From assembly GCF_046298265.1 (NCBI RefSeq), contig NZ_JBKAHK010000001.1, positions 1 through 64,000 of the forward strand: a DNA stretch of 64,000 nucleotides, given 5' to 3'. Shown piece after piece: positions 27,758-37,099 of the stretch. Made by a program: the position numbers and the translations under genes. Source of the DNA: Gillisia xinjiangensis. GTDB lineage: Bacteria > Bacteroidota > Bacteroidia > Flavobacteriales > Flavobacteriaceae. Each line of letters starts with the position of its first letter. Positions within the stretch are counted from its first letter, which is position 1. Below the pieces are notes generated by a model. That model had not been told where the DNA came from. It saw only the letters and a list, made by a program, of their open reading frames with translations, and searched no databases.

Positions 27758-27779
27758 TAATATGTAACTTTACATATTA
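27758..27779 (+). promoter_or_regulatory. Palindromic hairpin in the pnp leader
   Basis: TAATATGTAA-CT-TTACATATTA is a perfect 10-bp inverted repeat ending 16 bp before the pnp ATG. It is AT-only apart from one G-C pair per arm, so it is either an operator for a dimeric regulator or an mRNA hairpin that affects translation or decay of pnp. Confidence 0.55.
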
Positions 27780-27795
27780 GAATTGAAAAAAATTT

Positions 27796-30015
27796 ATGAT
27801 TCCAAAAACATTTAAAGAGGTTATCGATTTAGGAGATGGAAGAAGCATCTCACTCGAAACCGGAAAATTAGCAAAACAAGCCCATGGCTCCGTAGAGGTT
27901 AGAATGGGAAATGCAGTAATGCTTTGTACCGTTGTTTCTTCTTACAAACCTAGCACATTAGATTTCTTTCCTTTAACAGTAGATTACAGGGAGAAATTTG
28001 CAGCAGCAGGACGCTACCCTGGTGGTTTCTTTAAGCGGGAAGCCAGACCAACTGACGGTGAAGTTTTAACTATGAGAATTGTTGACCGTGTATTGCGTCC
28101 TTTATTCCCATCAGATTATAAGACCGAAACTCAGGTAATGATTCAGCTAATGTCTCATGACGAAGAAGTGATGCCAGACGCATTGGCTGGTTTAGCCGCA
28201 TCTGCAGCTATTCAATTATCGGATGTTCCTTTTGAATGTGCGATTTCTGAAGCTCGTGTAGGTAGAATAAACGGGGAATTTATCATCAATCCAAGCCGTA
28301 GCCAGTTGTTGGAATCGGATATCGATATGATTATTGGTGCTTCTGCAGATTCTGTGATGATGGTAGAAGGTGAGATGGATGAAATTTCAGAAGAAGAAAT
28401 GGCCGATGCCATTAAATTTGCGCACGAAGCAATCAAGATTCAAATTGAAGCTCAATTGCGATTGGCAGAAGCTTTCGGAAAAAAACCGGTAAGAGAATAT
28501 GCTGAGTCAAAAAGCGATGAAACTATTGAAGCCAAGGTTAAAGAAACTGCGTATCAAAAAATATATGATATCGCAAAAGGGGGTCATAGCAAAAGAGATC
28601 GCGGTGAAGCTTTTTCAGCAGTAAAAGAAGAAGTGATGGCGTTATTTTCTGAAGAGGAACTTGCAGAAAATAAGGACCTGATCAAAACTTATTACAATAA
28701 AACTGAAAAAGAAGCGGTAAGAGAACTTACCCTTGCTGAAGGTCTTCGTTTAGATGGAAGAAAAACAGATGAAATTCGCCCAATTTGGTGTGAAATCGAT
28801 TATTTACCTTCTGTTCATGGTTCAGCTATATTCACCCGTGGGGAAACTCAGGCATTGGCAACCGTAACTTTGGGAACTTCCAGAGAAGCAAATATGATAG
28901 ATCAGCCTACCTACCAAGGGGAGGAAACTTTCTATTTACACTATAACTTCCCTCCATTTTGTACCGGAGAAGCATATCCATTAAGAGGAACTTCCCGAAG
29001 AGAAATTGGTCACGGAAATCTTGCACAACGCGCTTTAAAAGGAATGGTTCCTAGTGATTGCCCATATACTATAAGAATTGTTTCTGAAGTATTGGAATCT
29101 AATGGATCCTCTTCTATGGCTACAGTTTGCGCAGGAACAATGGCAATGATGGATGCAGGTATTAAAATGAAAAAACCGGTTTCAGGGATCGCGATGGGAT
29201 TGATTTCTGATGGAGAACGCCACGCAGTACTTTCAGACATTCTAGGTGATGAAGATCACCTGGGAGATATGGACTTTAAAGTAACCGGGACTGAAGATGG
29301 TATTACTGCCTGCCAGATGGATATTAAAGTTAAAGGCTTACCATACGAAATTTTGGTTAAAGCCCTGAAACAAGCACGTGCAGGAAGATTGCATATTCTT
29401 GAAAAATTAACTGAAACCATTTCTGCTCCTAACGAGGACGTAAAAGCTCACGCTCCAAAAATAGTTACCAAAATAATTCCACAGGAATTCATTGGTGCAC
29501 TTATCGGGCCAGGAGGAAAAGTGATTCAGGAAATGCAAAAAACATCTGGAACTACAATCGTTATAAACGAAGTAGACGAAAAAGGTGTTGTTGAGATCCT
29601 TGGAACAAGCCAGGAAGGTATAGACAGCGTATTGGCAAGAATCGAATCTTTAATGTTCAAGCCGGCAGTTGGTGAGACTTATGAAGTGAAGGTTATAAAA
29701 ATGCTTGATTTTGGTGCAGTAGTAGAATTCCTTGTTGCTCCGGGTAATGAAGTATTGCTTCACGTATCTGAATTAGCATGGGAACGTACGGAAAATGTAA
29801 GCGATGTGGTGAATATGGGAGATGTTTTTGAAGTGAAATACTTCGGAATTGATCCTAAAACACGGAAGCAAAAAGTTTCCAGAAAAGCATTACTTCCAAA
29901 GCCGGAAGGATTTGTTGCTAGACCACCACGTGATGACAGAGGTCGTGACAATCGTGGTTCCAGAGACAATAGAGGTCGTGATGACAGAAAACCAAGAGAA
30001 AACAGAAACGACTAG
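27796..30015 (+). CDS. pnp: Polynucleotide phosphorylase
   Basis: This 739-residue 3'-to-5' phosphorolytic exoribonuclease (a trimer and degradosome-type enzyme) also adds tails to RNA. In order it has a first RNase PH domain (about 10-145), a helical linker (150-290), a second and catalytic RNase PH domain (about 315-545; GTSRREIGHGNLAQRAL), a KH domain (IGALIGPGGKVIQEMQ near residue 570) and an S1 domain (about 625-695). The last 35 residues are an Arg/Asp/Gly-rich tail (repeats of RGRDNRGSRDN type), likely disordered and RNA-binding. The leader has a hairpin at 27758-27779. It is transcribed apart from rpsO. Confidence 0.97.
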   Translation: MIPKTFKEVIDLGDGRSISLETGKLAKQAHGSVEVRMGNAVMLCTVVSSYKPSTLDFFPLTVDYREKFAAAGRYPGGFFKREARPTDGEVLTMRIVDRVLRPLFPSDYKTETQVMIQLMSHDEEVMPDALAGLAASAAIQLSDVPFECAISEARVGRINGEFIINPSRSQLLESDIDMIIGASADSVMMVEGEMDEISEEEMADAIKFAHEAIKIQIEAQLRLAEAFGKKPVREYAESKSDETIEAKVKETAYQKIYDIAKGGHSKRDRGEAFSAVKEEVMALFSEEELAENKDLIKTYYNKTEKEAVRELTLAEGLRLDGRKTDEIRPIWCEIDYLPSVHGSAIFTRGETQALATVTLGTSREANMIDQPTYQGEETFYLHYNFPPFCTGEAYPLRGTSRREIGHGNLAQRALKGMVPSDCPYTIRIVSEVLESNGSSSMATVCAGTMAMMDAGIKMKKPVSGIAMGLISDGERHAVLSDILGDEDHLGDMDFKVTGTEDGITACQMDIKVKGLPYEILVKALKQARAGRLHILEKLTETISAPNEDVKAHAPKIVTKIIPQEFIGALIGPGGKVIQEMQKTSGTTIVINEVDEKGVVEILGTSQEGIDSVLARIESLMFKPAVGETYEVKVIKMLDFGAVVEFLVAPGNEVLLHVSELAWERTENVSDVVNMGDVFEVKYFGIDPKTRKQKVSRKALLPKPEGFVARPPRDDRGRDNRGSRDNRGRDDRKPRENRND

Positions 30016-30035
30016 TTTCTAACTCTTATAATTTT

Positions 30036-30073
30036 AAAAATCCCCTGAAAAATATTTTTCAGGGGATTTTTTT
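30036..30073 (+). terminator. Rho-independent terminator of pnp
   Basis: A perfect 18-bp inverted repeat (AAAAATCCCCTGAAAAAT and complement) has a T7 tract. Confidence 0.9.
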
Positions 30074-30279
30074 ATGAATTCCAATATATAAACTTTGATT
30101 TTTAAAGCTTTACTCATAGGGCCTGTACGAGCTGGAACTTACCGTAAAAATCATAACATTCAACACTCCGGAAATTACTGCCAAAAAAATATATCAAAGC
30201 AGTTGTAACATTTTATGAACTCTTTGCGTATAATTAAATACAAGAGCTATTCATAATTAAAAATCCAGGGAGAAGATAG

Positions 30280-31143
30280 ATGAGACAACTTAAAATTACG
30301 AAGCAGGTTACAAATCGTGAAACCGCTTCGCTAGATAAGTATTTGCAAGAAATTGGTAAAGTAGACCTAATTACCGCCGATGAAGAGGTGGAATTAGCAC
30401 AAAAAATTAAAGCGGGAGATGACCGCGCTTTGGAAAAATTAACCAAAGCGAATTTACGTTTTGTGGTTTCTGTTGCAAAGCAATATCAAAATCAGGGATT
30501 AACACTTCCCGATCTTATTAACGAAGGAAACTTAGGATTGATTAAAGCCGCAAAGCGTTTTGATGAAACCCGTGGTTTTAAATTTATATCCTACGCCGTT
30601 TGGTGGATCCGTCAATCTATTTTGCAGGCACTTGCCGAGCAATCCCGAATTGTGCGTCTACCATTGAACAAAATTGGTTCAATCAACAAAATCAATAAAA
30701 CATTCGCTTTTCTTGAGCAATCTCACGAACGTCCGCCAAGTGCAGAAGAGATAGCCAAAGAACTTGACATGACCATCAATGATGTTAAGGAATCCATGAA
30801 AAATTCCGGGCGTCACGTATCTATGGATGCGCCATTGGTTGAAGGTGAAGATTCAAATCTATATGACGTTTTACGTTCCGGGGAGTCACCAAATCCAGAC
30901 AGGGAATTGCTGCACGAATCTTTAAGAACAGAGATAGAACGAGCTTTGGAAACCCTTACTCCACGTGAAGCAGATGTTATTCGCCTTTACTTTGGTTTAG
31001 GAGATCAACACCCAATGACCTTGGAAGAAATTGGAGAGACTTTTGACCTAACCAGGGAACGTGTTCGCCAGATTAAAGAAAAAGCGATACGAAGATTAAA
31101 GCATACTTCCAGAAGTAAGATCTTGAAAACTTACTTAGGATAA
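30280..31143 (+). CDS. rpoD: Primary RNA polymerase sigma factor (RpoD/SigA)
   Basis: This 287-residue group 1 sigma factor in the short Bacteroidota form begins almost at region 1.2 (DKYLQEIGKVDLITADEE) and lacks region 1.1 and the large non-conserved insert of E. coli RpoD. Region 2 (LIKAAKRFDETRGFKFISYA, then VWWIRQSI) melts the -7 element. Region 3 spans about residues 130-200, and region 4 has the helix-turn-helix TLEEIGETFDLTRERVRQIK. It should recognise the TAnnTTTG promoters noted here. It has a 136-bp leader after the preceding pnp region and its own terminator, so it appears monocistronic. Confidence 0.96.
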   Translation: MRQLKITKQVTNRETASLDKYLQEIGKVDLITADEEVELAQKIKAGDDRALEKLTKANLRFVVSVAKQYQNQGLTLPDLINEGNLGLIKAAKRFDETRGFKFISYAVWWIRQSILQALAEQSRIVRLPLNKIGSINKINKTFAFLEQSHERPPSAEEIAKELDMTINDVKESMKNSGRHVSMDAPLVEGEDSNLYDVLRSGESPNPDRELLHESLRTEIERALETLTPREADVIRLYFGLGDQHPMTLEEIGETFDLTRERVRQIKEKAIRRLKHTSRSKILKTYLG

Positions 31144-31214
31144 TATATAAGATGACAACAGTATGATCGCGATTTATTTCGTGATTTAACTGTTCGTTTT
31201 TTGATTGATGAATG

Positions 31215-31243
31215 AACCCCGGAGTGATGACCGGGGTTTTTTT
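31215..31243 (+). terminator. Rho-independent terminator of rpoD
   Basis: AACCCCGG / CCGGGGTT with an 8-nt loop is followed by a T7 tract. Confidence 0.9.
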
Positions 31244-31355
31244 GTGCTTTGAAATTACAAAGTCATTTTTTTGGGAACTTTAATATATCATTATTACATT
31301 CTTACAAAAAAATGGAATAATTTCAAATTCAACTATTTTTAAGACCCAATTTCAA

Positions 31356-31760
31356 ATGAGATATGCTATTGTTTATGTGAGTACAGCTTCAAAAGATTTA
31401 AAAGATTCGGAAATCAAAAATATTTTAGAGGAAAGTGTCGCCTGGAACAACGGTCACGACCTCACTGGCATCCTGCTTTATTCAGAAGGAAATTTTTTTC
31501 AGATTATAGAGGGAGAAGAAAGTGTTATAAAAGACTTATTTGAGTCTATTAAACAGGATTCCAGGCATATTGATGTACTTCAGATATTTGGAAAGGAAAT
31601 TCATAAAAAAGCTTATGATGGATATAAGGCCGATTTTATTGCTGCCAGAGAACATTATGATCCCGAAAAAATGGAATGCTACATGAAGCAAATGGAAGTG
31701 CTGGAGGAATCTACTCAAAAGGCAGTAAAAAATATGCTGAAGGCATTTATCGTTAGTTAA
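31356..31760 (+). CDS. Single-domain BLUF blue-light photoreceptor
   Basis: This 134-residue protein is a BLUF domain (FAD-binding blue-light sensor) with only a short helical tail. The photocycle residues are present: Tyr7 in IVYVSTAS, Asn31/Asn32 in AWNNGHDLTGILLY, and Gln49 in FFQIIEGEE. Helices after residue 100 (CYMKQMEVLEESTQKAVKNM) would be the capping and output part. Stand-alone BLUF proteins signal by contacting separate partners; no obvious partner such as an EAL, GGDEF or MerR gene is adjacent. It stands alone between rpoD and rpe. The family call is secure; the biological output is unknown. Confidence 0.88.
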   Translation: MRYAIVYVSTASKDLKDSEIKNILEESVAWNNGHDLTGILLYSEGNFFQIIEGEESVIKDLFESIKQDSRHIDVLQIFGKEIHKKAYDGYKADFIAAREHYDPEKMECYMKQMEVLEESTQKAVKNMLKAFIVS

Positions 31761-31784
31761 AAACGTATAACCTTTTTTTCTTCT

Positions 31785-31792
31785 TATTTTTG
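31785..31792 (+). promoter_or_regulatory. -7 box (TATTTTTG) for rpe
   Basis: It is a perfect TAnnTTTG match 25 bp before the rpe ATG. Confidence 0.55.
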
Positions 31793-31817
31793 TGCCTAAA
31801 ATATTTATTCTTTAATT

Positions 31818-32480
31818 ATGAGCACAAAACTTATTGCCCCTTCGGTTCTGGCTGCCGATTTCGCCAATCTTCAACGCGACCTGGAAATGATCAATAAAAG
31901 TGAAGCCGACTGGTTTCATATCGATATCATGGATGGTGTTTTTGTACCTAACATTTCCTTCGGAATGCCGGTTCTAAAAGCAATTGCCAAACATGCCAAA
32001 AAAACCATCGATGTGCACTTAATGATTATTGATCCAGACAGGTACATCAAGGATTTTGCCGATTTGGGAGCCAATATTCTCACTGTGCATTATGAGGCCT
32101 GCCCTCATTTACACCGAACCCTCCAGGCGATAAAGGCTGAAGGAATGAGAGCTGGCGTTGCTGTAAATCCGCATACAAACGTAGATTTATTGAAAGATGT
32201 GATAAAAGATATCGACTTAGTTTGTGTTATGAGCGTAAACCCCGGTTTTGGCGGACAAAGTTTTATTGAACACACCTACACCAAAGTTCAGCGACTAAAG
32301 GAAATCATCATTAACAATAATGCTGACACCCTTATTGAAATTGATGGAGGCGTAACCGATAAAAATGCTGCAAAGCTTGTAGAAGCTGGCGCAGACGTAT
32401 TGGTTGCCGGGAGTTACGTCTTCAAAGCAGAAAACCAGATAGAAACAATTAAAGGACTTAAAAATATTGCAAACTCATAA
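31818..32480 (+). CDS. rpe: Ribulose-phosphate 3-epimerase
   Basis: This 220-residue TIM-barrel metalloenzyme of the pentose phosphate pathway interconverts ribulose 5-phosphate and xylulose 5-phosphate. Landmarks are APSVLAADFANL, the metal/catalytic WFHIDIMDGVFVPNISFG, VHLMI, MSVNPGFGGQSF and the phosphate-binding IDGGV and LVAGSYVF. The length is normal. The 3' end overlaps the start of the YpdA-type gene by 14 bp, so they share an mRNA. Confidence 0.95.
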   Translation: MSTKLIAPSVLAADFANLQRDLEMINKSEADWFHIDIMDGVFVPNISFGMPVLKAIAKHAKKTIDVHLMIIDPDRYIKDFADLGANILTVHYEACPHLHRTLQAIKAEGMRAGVAVNPHTNVDLLKDVIKDIDLVCVMSVNPGFGGQSFIEHTYTKVQRLKEIIINNNADTLIEIDGGVTDKNAAKLVEAGADVLVAGSYVFKAENQIETIKGLKNIANS

Positions 32481-33444
32481 TAAAACCTACGATTTAATAA
32501 TTATTGGTGGTGGTCCTATTGGCATTGCCTGTGGACTCGAAGCCAAAAAACACAACCTCTCTTACCTTATCCTGGAAAAGGGCTGTTTGGTGAATTCCCT
32601 TTACCACTACCCCGCCAATATGACCTTTTTCTCTACTTCAGAAAAACTTGAGCTGGATAATATTCCATTTATAAGCAATAATCCGAAGCCACGGAAGGCT
32701 GAAGCGCTCGAATATTACCGAAGGATTGCGGTTTCCAACGAATTGGATATTAATTTATTTGAAAAGGTGATTTCAGTAGACAGTAAAGATAAATCCATCC
32801 ACAACATAAAAACCTCCAAAGGGAATTATACCTCCAAAAACGTAATAATCGCCACCGGATTTTATGATATCCCAAATTATCTTGGTATTCCGGGGGAAGA
32901 TCTGCCAAAAGTAAACCACTATTATAATGACCCTCATTACTACGCGAAACAAAAGACTATTGTTGTTGGAGCAAGCAATTCTGCAGTAGATGCAGCGCTG
33001 GAAATTTACAGAAAAGGTGGAGATGTAACTATGATTGTGAGAACTCCGGAAATTGGGCAGCGTGTAAAATACTGGGTTCGTCCGGATATTATCAACCGAA
33101 TAGAAGAAGGTAGCATAAAAGCTTATTTTGATGCAGAAATAGCCGAAATAAAAGAAACCGAGATCATCCTCAAAACTGCGGAAGGTGAAAAAACCCTGGA
33201 AAATGATTTTGTTTTATTGCTTACCGGCTACAGGCCAAATTTTGATTTTCTGAAAAATATTGGGATCAATATATCCAAAGACGAAAAACATATTCCGGAA
33301 TATAATAAAGAATCCATGGAAACCAATGTTCCCGGGATTTATCTCGCAGGGGTTATTTGCGGCGGTATGGAAACCCATAAGTGGTTTATTGAAAATTCCA
33401 GGATACATGCCGAGATTATAATTAAAGACATCATTTCCAGATAA
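32467..33444 (+). CDS. ypdA: YpdA-family flavin disulfide reductase (putative bacillithiol disulfide reductase)
   Basis: This 325-residue NADPH-dependent flavoprotein of the thioredoxin-reductase fold has the FAD motif IIIGGGPIGIACGLEA near residue 11 and the NADPH motif IVVGASNSAVDAALEI near residue 172. YpdA proteins lack the CxxC redox pair, and none is visible here. In Firmicutes the family is linked to bacillithiol disulfide reduction; bacillithiol genes are not in this window, so the substrate is inference. The start is a TTG at 32467 (MQTHNKTYDLII), 14 bp inside rpe, chosen because the dinucleotide motif follows at the normal distance. A decayed copy of its 3' end lies at 37.4 kb. Confidence 0.82.
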   Translation: MQTHNKTYDLIIIGGGPIGIACGLEAKKHNLSYLILEKGCLVNSLYHYPANMTFFSTSEKLELDNIPFISNNPKPRKAEALEYYRRIAVSNELDINLFEKVISVDSKDKSIHNIKTSKGNYTSKNVIIATGFYDIPNYLGIPGEDLPKVNHYYNDPHYYAKQKTIVVGASNSAVDAALEIYRKGGDVTMIVRTPEIGQRVKYWVRPDIINRIEEGSIKAYFDAEIAEIKETEIILKTAEGEKTLENDFVLLLTGYRPNFDFLKNIGINISKDEKHIPEYNKESMETNVPGIYLAGVICGGMETHKWFIENSRIHAEIIIKDIISR

Positions 33445-33576
33445 TTGGATTCCAACCTCTAAAAATCTAATAATGGAACTTAAACCGAATTTTAAGATCC
33501 ATAATAAGATTTTACAGTGAAAACTGCAAAAAGTACGGACATTTAATTTTGTTTGAATTTCATTCTTTAAATAACA

Positions 33577-33603
33577 AAAGCTCCGGGTTTCCCCGAAGCT
33601 TTT
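33577..33603. terminator. Bidirectional hairpin between ypdA and the MBG-repeat T9SS gene
   Basis: AAAAGCTCCGGG and CCCGAAGCTTTT pair with one mismatch and are flanked by A and T runs. It lies between convergent stop codons. Confidence 0.75.
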
Positions 33604-33628
33604 GCTTTTAGATTGGTTGGCTACTTAA

Positions 33629-36600
33629 TTATTCTATGATTATTTGTTTATTATAAGAGTGGCCACGATCTGTGGTTAGCTTTATTAGATATACCCCACT
33701 CATCAAATTTTTTCTTTGGAAGTCGGCTTCATAAACCTGGTTTGCTTTAACTGTTCCGGAGAAAAGCTTCCCAACTTCTCTTCCGTTGAAGTCAAATACC
33801 CTCACCACAATACCGGCATCTTCAATAAGGCTGAACCTTACTTTGGCATCGGTTCTCACCGGGTTCGGCGCCATTGCCAGGTTACCAAGGATATCCATTT
33901 GTATCAATTCTTCTTCACTTACAGCTATAGTTGGTTTTTCATTTACTTCGGAAGTTTTGTTGTTGCCTCCACCTTTAATTTCGTGAATTACAATGGAGCC
34001 ACCGCCCAATTCTGTAGCATCATTGGAATTATCATCGGCTCCCAAACCGTTGTCATATATAATTCCGTTATTACCCCAAATTTTGATACGGAATTTGTCA
34101 GGACCTGTTCCTTTATTCCAGTCGCCATCAATAGCCACCAGGGTGAATTTATAAGTACCTGATCCATTAATAGTTCCCTCTCCTCGATAAGTAGCTTTAC
34201 CACCGGAAATCACGAGTGAACCTGATTCATGAAGCTGACTCTTAAAGTTAAGATCACCTGCCTTGAATTGGAATTCAGTATTTCCATCCACTTCATTAGT
34301 AGCTGTCTTTCCTTTCTTATACTTAGCCACAAATCCGAAATTCGCTTTACCTTCCACATTTTCGTTTCCTTCTCCGGCTAATGCATTTTTGGGTGACCAG
34401 ATCCATCCCCCACCTGTTACAAATCCGGCAGTTGGATCATAAACCGGCAGGTAGGCGACTGAATCAGAACATCCTTCCCCGGCAACAGCAGTTACTTTGT
34501 ATACTTTTACATCTGGAACAGATACATTTTCTAATGTAGCAACACCATTTGCATCAGTCTTTGCGAATTTGGAGGTAGTTAATTCATTATCGAAGTAAAA
34601 GTACACCAACACTCCTTCAACCGGAACTTCATTTTGATCGAGTACTGTCGCTCTTAGAGTAGCTGCAGAGCCTATGGCAACCGGATTACTGCTCGCACTG
34701 GCATCGATGGTAACTCCTTTTATTTCAAATTTCTCTGATCCTCCCAAAGTCAAAGTGTAGTTGTTTCCTGCACTTAAATCTCCAATTAAATAGGAATAAA
34801 AACCAACTTCTTCACCTGTAACTCTACTTAAGGAACCAGAAAATGAATTATCAGCGATTAATGTTTCGCTCGATGTGTAATCAAAAGTTTCATCATCCTG
34901 ACCGCAGAATTTTGATTGGTTGGCAACTGGAGTGATTGTTATTGGACGTTGAGAGATCACGATTGCTGCAGTTCCTGAGTCATTATTATAGTTTCCGGTA
35001 ACATCAGTAAAGGTCCAGTTGGCGGTATGCGAACCAACATTGGTAAAGCTCGCACCAAGGTCAAGTCCTGCCAATGGCTCATCATTTACTCCAACTGCTG
35101 TTCCGCTTGCGCCGTGAGCTGCGCCGTCATAGATATCATTATATCCATTTACAACTATCGTTGCATCGGCTTTTCCAATCACGATCTCTACAGATCCTGA
35201 GTCATCGTTATAATTTCCGGTTGCATCAGTGAAGGTCCAGTTGGCGGTATGCGAACCAACATTGGTAAAGCTCGCACCAAGGTCAAGTCCTGCCAATGGC
35301 TCATCATTTACTCCAACTGCTGTTCCGCTTGCGCCGTGAGCTGCGCCGTCATAGATATCATTATATCCATTTACAACTATCGTTGCATCGGCTTTTCCAA
35401 TCACGATCTCTACAGATCCTGATTCGTCTTCGTAGTTACCGGTTACATCAGTGAAAGTCCAGTTGGCTGTTCCACCTGGTACATTGGTGAAGCTTGCACC
35501 AAGATCTAGTCCTGCCAATGCTTCATCATTTACTCCAACTGCTGTTCCGCTTGCGCCGTGAGGATTGCCGTCATAAGTAACAGTAGTACCTGCAACAGTT
35601 ACCGTAGCATCTGCTTTATTGATCACGATCTCTACAGATCCTGATTCGTCTTCGTAGTTACCGGTTACATCAGTGAAAGTCCAGTTGGCTGTTCCACCTG
35701 GTACATTGGTGAAGCTTGCACCAAGATCTAGTCCTGCCAATGCTTCATCATTTACTCCAACTGCTGTTCCGCTTGCGCCGTGAGGATTGCCGTCATAAGT
35801 AACAGTAGTACCTGCAACAGTTACCGTAGCATCAGCTTTATTGATATTAGCATCCGCATCCGCCACACTAACCAAATTATAATTCCCGGCATCATCACCA
35901 GACAAAGAAGCACCTGTTAAAGAAACGACTTTACCTGTACCTGCATTGGCATCTGCAAAAGTAGCTGTACCACCCGTCAATGAAACAGCATCACTGCCAA
36001 CAACATCAGTCAATGATCTTGACAGAACTGTTGCACCTGTTGTTCCATCATAGGTTTTGTTTGCTGCAGTGAATGAACCAGTTATGTCTTTTTTGTCTAC
36101 CGTCAAAGTAGCATTTCCATTACTTGGGGTCGTTTGAATAGGCGTGCATGCAAATAGAACTATTCTATACTTCCTACCATTCAATGCAACTCCTGGCTTA
36201 GTTAATGTAAGCGTTGAAGTAGTGGCACCAGAATAAACTCCTTCATCTGAAATATTAGACCAAACAATTGGACTACCTACACCTTCTTGCCATTGGTAAT
36301 TTCCTACTCCAGAAGCATTAACGGAAAAAATGGCGTTTTCACCATAAGTGACAGTTTCGCTTAAAGGCTGCGAAACAATAGAAGGAGCTGTACATAAATT
36401 CACTAATATTGCGTCCTCCTCCGTAACAGTCTTTGTTGCTGGGCCAGATCCCTGTTGTTGATTTAAAATAAGCTCTACATCATATGACCCTTGCGGAGCG
36501 TTAGAAGGAATTTGAACTGAAATTTGGTCATTTCTTGGGATTTGATTCTGATGGGCCTGAATAGTTTTAATATTAGTATATTCAGTAGTTCCATTACGAG

Positions 36601-37099
36601 CTATTACTGTAGCAGTCCCATTTTGATTAGCCTGTGTAGTGCTGTAATTAAAATTTACTACTACTGAATTTGGGAGGGATGTAATTTCTGTTGGGTTGGC
36701 GGTCAATGGAGAAAGAATGCTTATTGCATCAATTCCATCCGTAAAATAAGCATACGCAATTCTCCCAGTTGTTGTTCCCACAACCTCCACCTCAAAAGCA
36801 ACTCCTAAGTGCTTTTCTAAAATGGGAAAATTAATAACAAAATTCCCATTTGAATCCACTGGAGTATCATGCCATTCGTGAAAATCCTGCACTTCTGGAG
36901 TTTCATTAAAATGGACATTTACAATTGTATCACCAGCCCAACCGGTACCAGTAATTATTGCAGTTTCCCCTGGCGCATAATCTTCTTTGTCAGAGGTTAC
37001 CGTCTGCCCCCAGCCCGTTGCCAGGAAGAAAAAGAAGCCAATAAATGTGAGGGTGAAATTCAGGAATTTCCCCTTTGAAAAGTGTAAAAATTCAGCCAT
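33629..37099 (-). CDS. T9SS-secreted protein with YDG and MBG repeat domains (1,156 aa)
   Basis: An export signal occupies residues 1-31 (hydrophobic FLNFTLTFIGFFFFLATGW, then GQ). In order follow an Ig-like DYAPGETAIITGTGW module, a middle region with Cys-containing Ig-like beta-domains, a YDG domain (about 335-420, KTYDGTTGA), four MBG-type domains of 74 residues each (about 420-717), a fifth divergent one beginning RPITITPVANQSKFCGQDDE, and a Big-type Ig domain (about 800-890, ATLENVSVPDV). An FVTGGGWIWSP module and a T9SS type A sorting domain (about 1075-1156, MAPNPVRTDAKVRFSL to the C-terminus) complete it. It is probably a surface adhesin or matrix protein; no enzyme motif is visible. 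It is convergent with ypdA and lies in an accessory segment with a pseudogene relic behind it. Confidence 0.88.
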   Translation of the reverse strand: MAEFLHFSKGKFLNFTLTFIGFFFFLATGWGQTVTSDKEDYAPGETAIITGTGWAGDTIVNVHFNETPEVQDFHEWHDTPVDSNGNFVINFPILEKHLGVAFEVEVVGTTTGRIAYAYFTDGIDAISILSPLTANPTEITSLPNSVVVNFNYSTTQANQNGTATVIARNGTTEYTNIKTIQAHQNQIPRNDQISVQIPSNAPQGSYDVELILNQQQGSGPATKTVTEEDAILVNLCTAPSIVSQPLSETVTYGENAIFSVNASGVGNYQWQEGVGSPIVWSNISDEGVYSGATTSTLTLTKPGVALNGRKYRIVLFACTPIQTTPSNGNATLTVDKKDITGSFTAANKTYDGTTGATVLSRSLTDVVGSDAVSLTGGTATFADANAGTGKVVSLTGASLSGDDAGNYNLVSVADADANINKADATVTVAGTTVTYDGNPHGASGTAVGVNDEALAGLDLGASFTNVPGGTANWTFTDVTGNYEDESGSVEIVINKADATVTVAGTTVTYDGNPHGASGTAVGVNDEALAGLDLGASFTNVPGGTANWTFTDVTGNYEDESGSVEIVIGKADATIVVNGYNDIYDGAAHGASGTAVGVNDEPLAGLDLGASFTNVGSHTANWTFTDATGNYNDDSGSVEIVIGKADATIVVNGYNDIYDGAAHGASGTAVGVNDEPLAGLDLGASFTNVGSHTANWTFTDVTGNYNNDSGTAAIVISQRPITITPVANQSKFCGQDDETFDYTSSETLIADNSFSGSLSRVTGEEVGFYSYLIGDLSAGNNYTLTLGGSEKFEIKGVTIDASASSNPVAIGSAATLRATVLDQNEVPVEGVLVYFYFDNELTTSKFAKTDANGVATLENVSVPDVKVYKVTAVAGEGCSDSVAYLPVYDPTAGFVTGGGWIWSPKNALAGEGNENVEGKANFGFVAKYKKGKTATNEVDGNTEFQFKAGDLNFKSQLHESGSLVISGGKATYRGEGTINGSGTYKFTLVAIDGDWNKGTGPDKFRIKIWGNNGIIYDNGLGADDNSNDATELGGGSIVIHEIKGGGNNKTSEVNEKPTIAVSEEELIQMDILGNLAMAPNPVRTDAKVRFSLIEDAGIVVRVFDFNGREVGKLFSGTVKANQVYEADFQRKNLMSGVYLIKLTTDRGHSYNKQIIIE
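34949..35838 (-). repeat. Four tandem 222-bp MBG repeats, pairwise almost identical
   Basis: The same position in the GGTCCAGTTGG-type motif falls at 35012, 35234, 35456 and 35678, so the period is exactly 222 bp (74 codons). The two left-hand units are identical over roughly 190 bp. The two right-hand units are identical apart from about one base over the full period. The array must be recent and should be unstable. Confidence 0.92.

Noticed and set aside
34949..35838. Regular repeats considered as a CRISPR array
   Set aside because: Units are 222 bp, contiguous, in frame and encode MBG domains; there are no short repeats with unique spacers.
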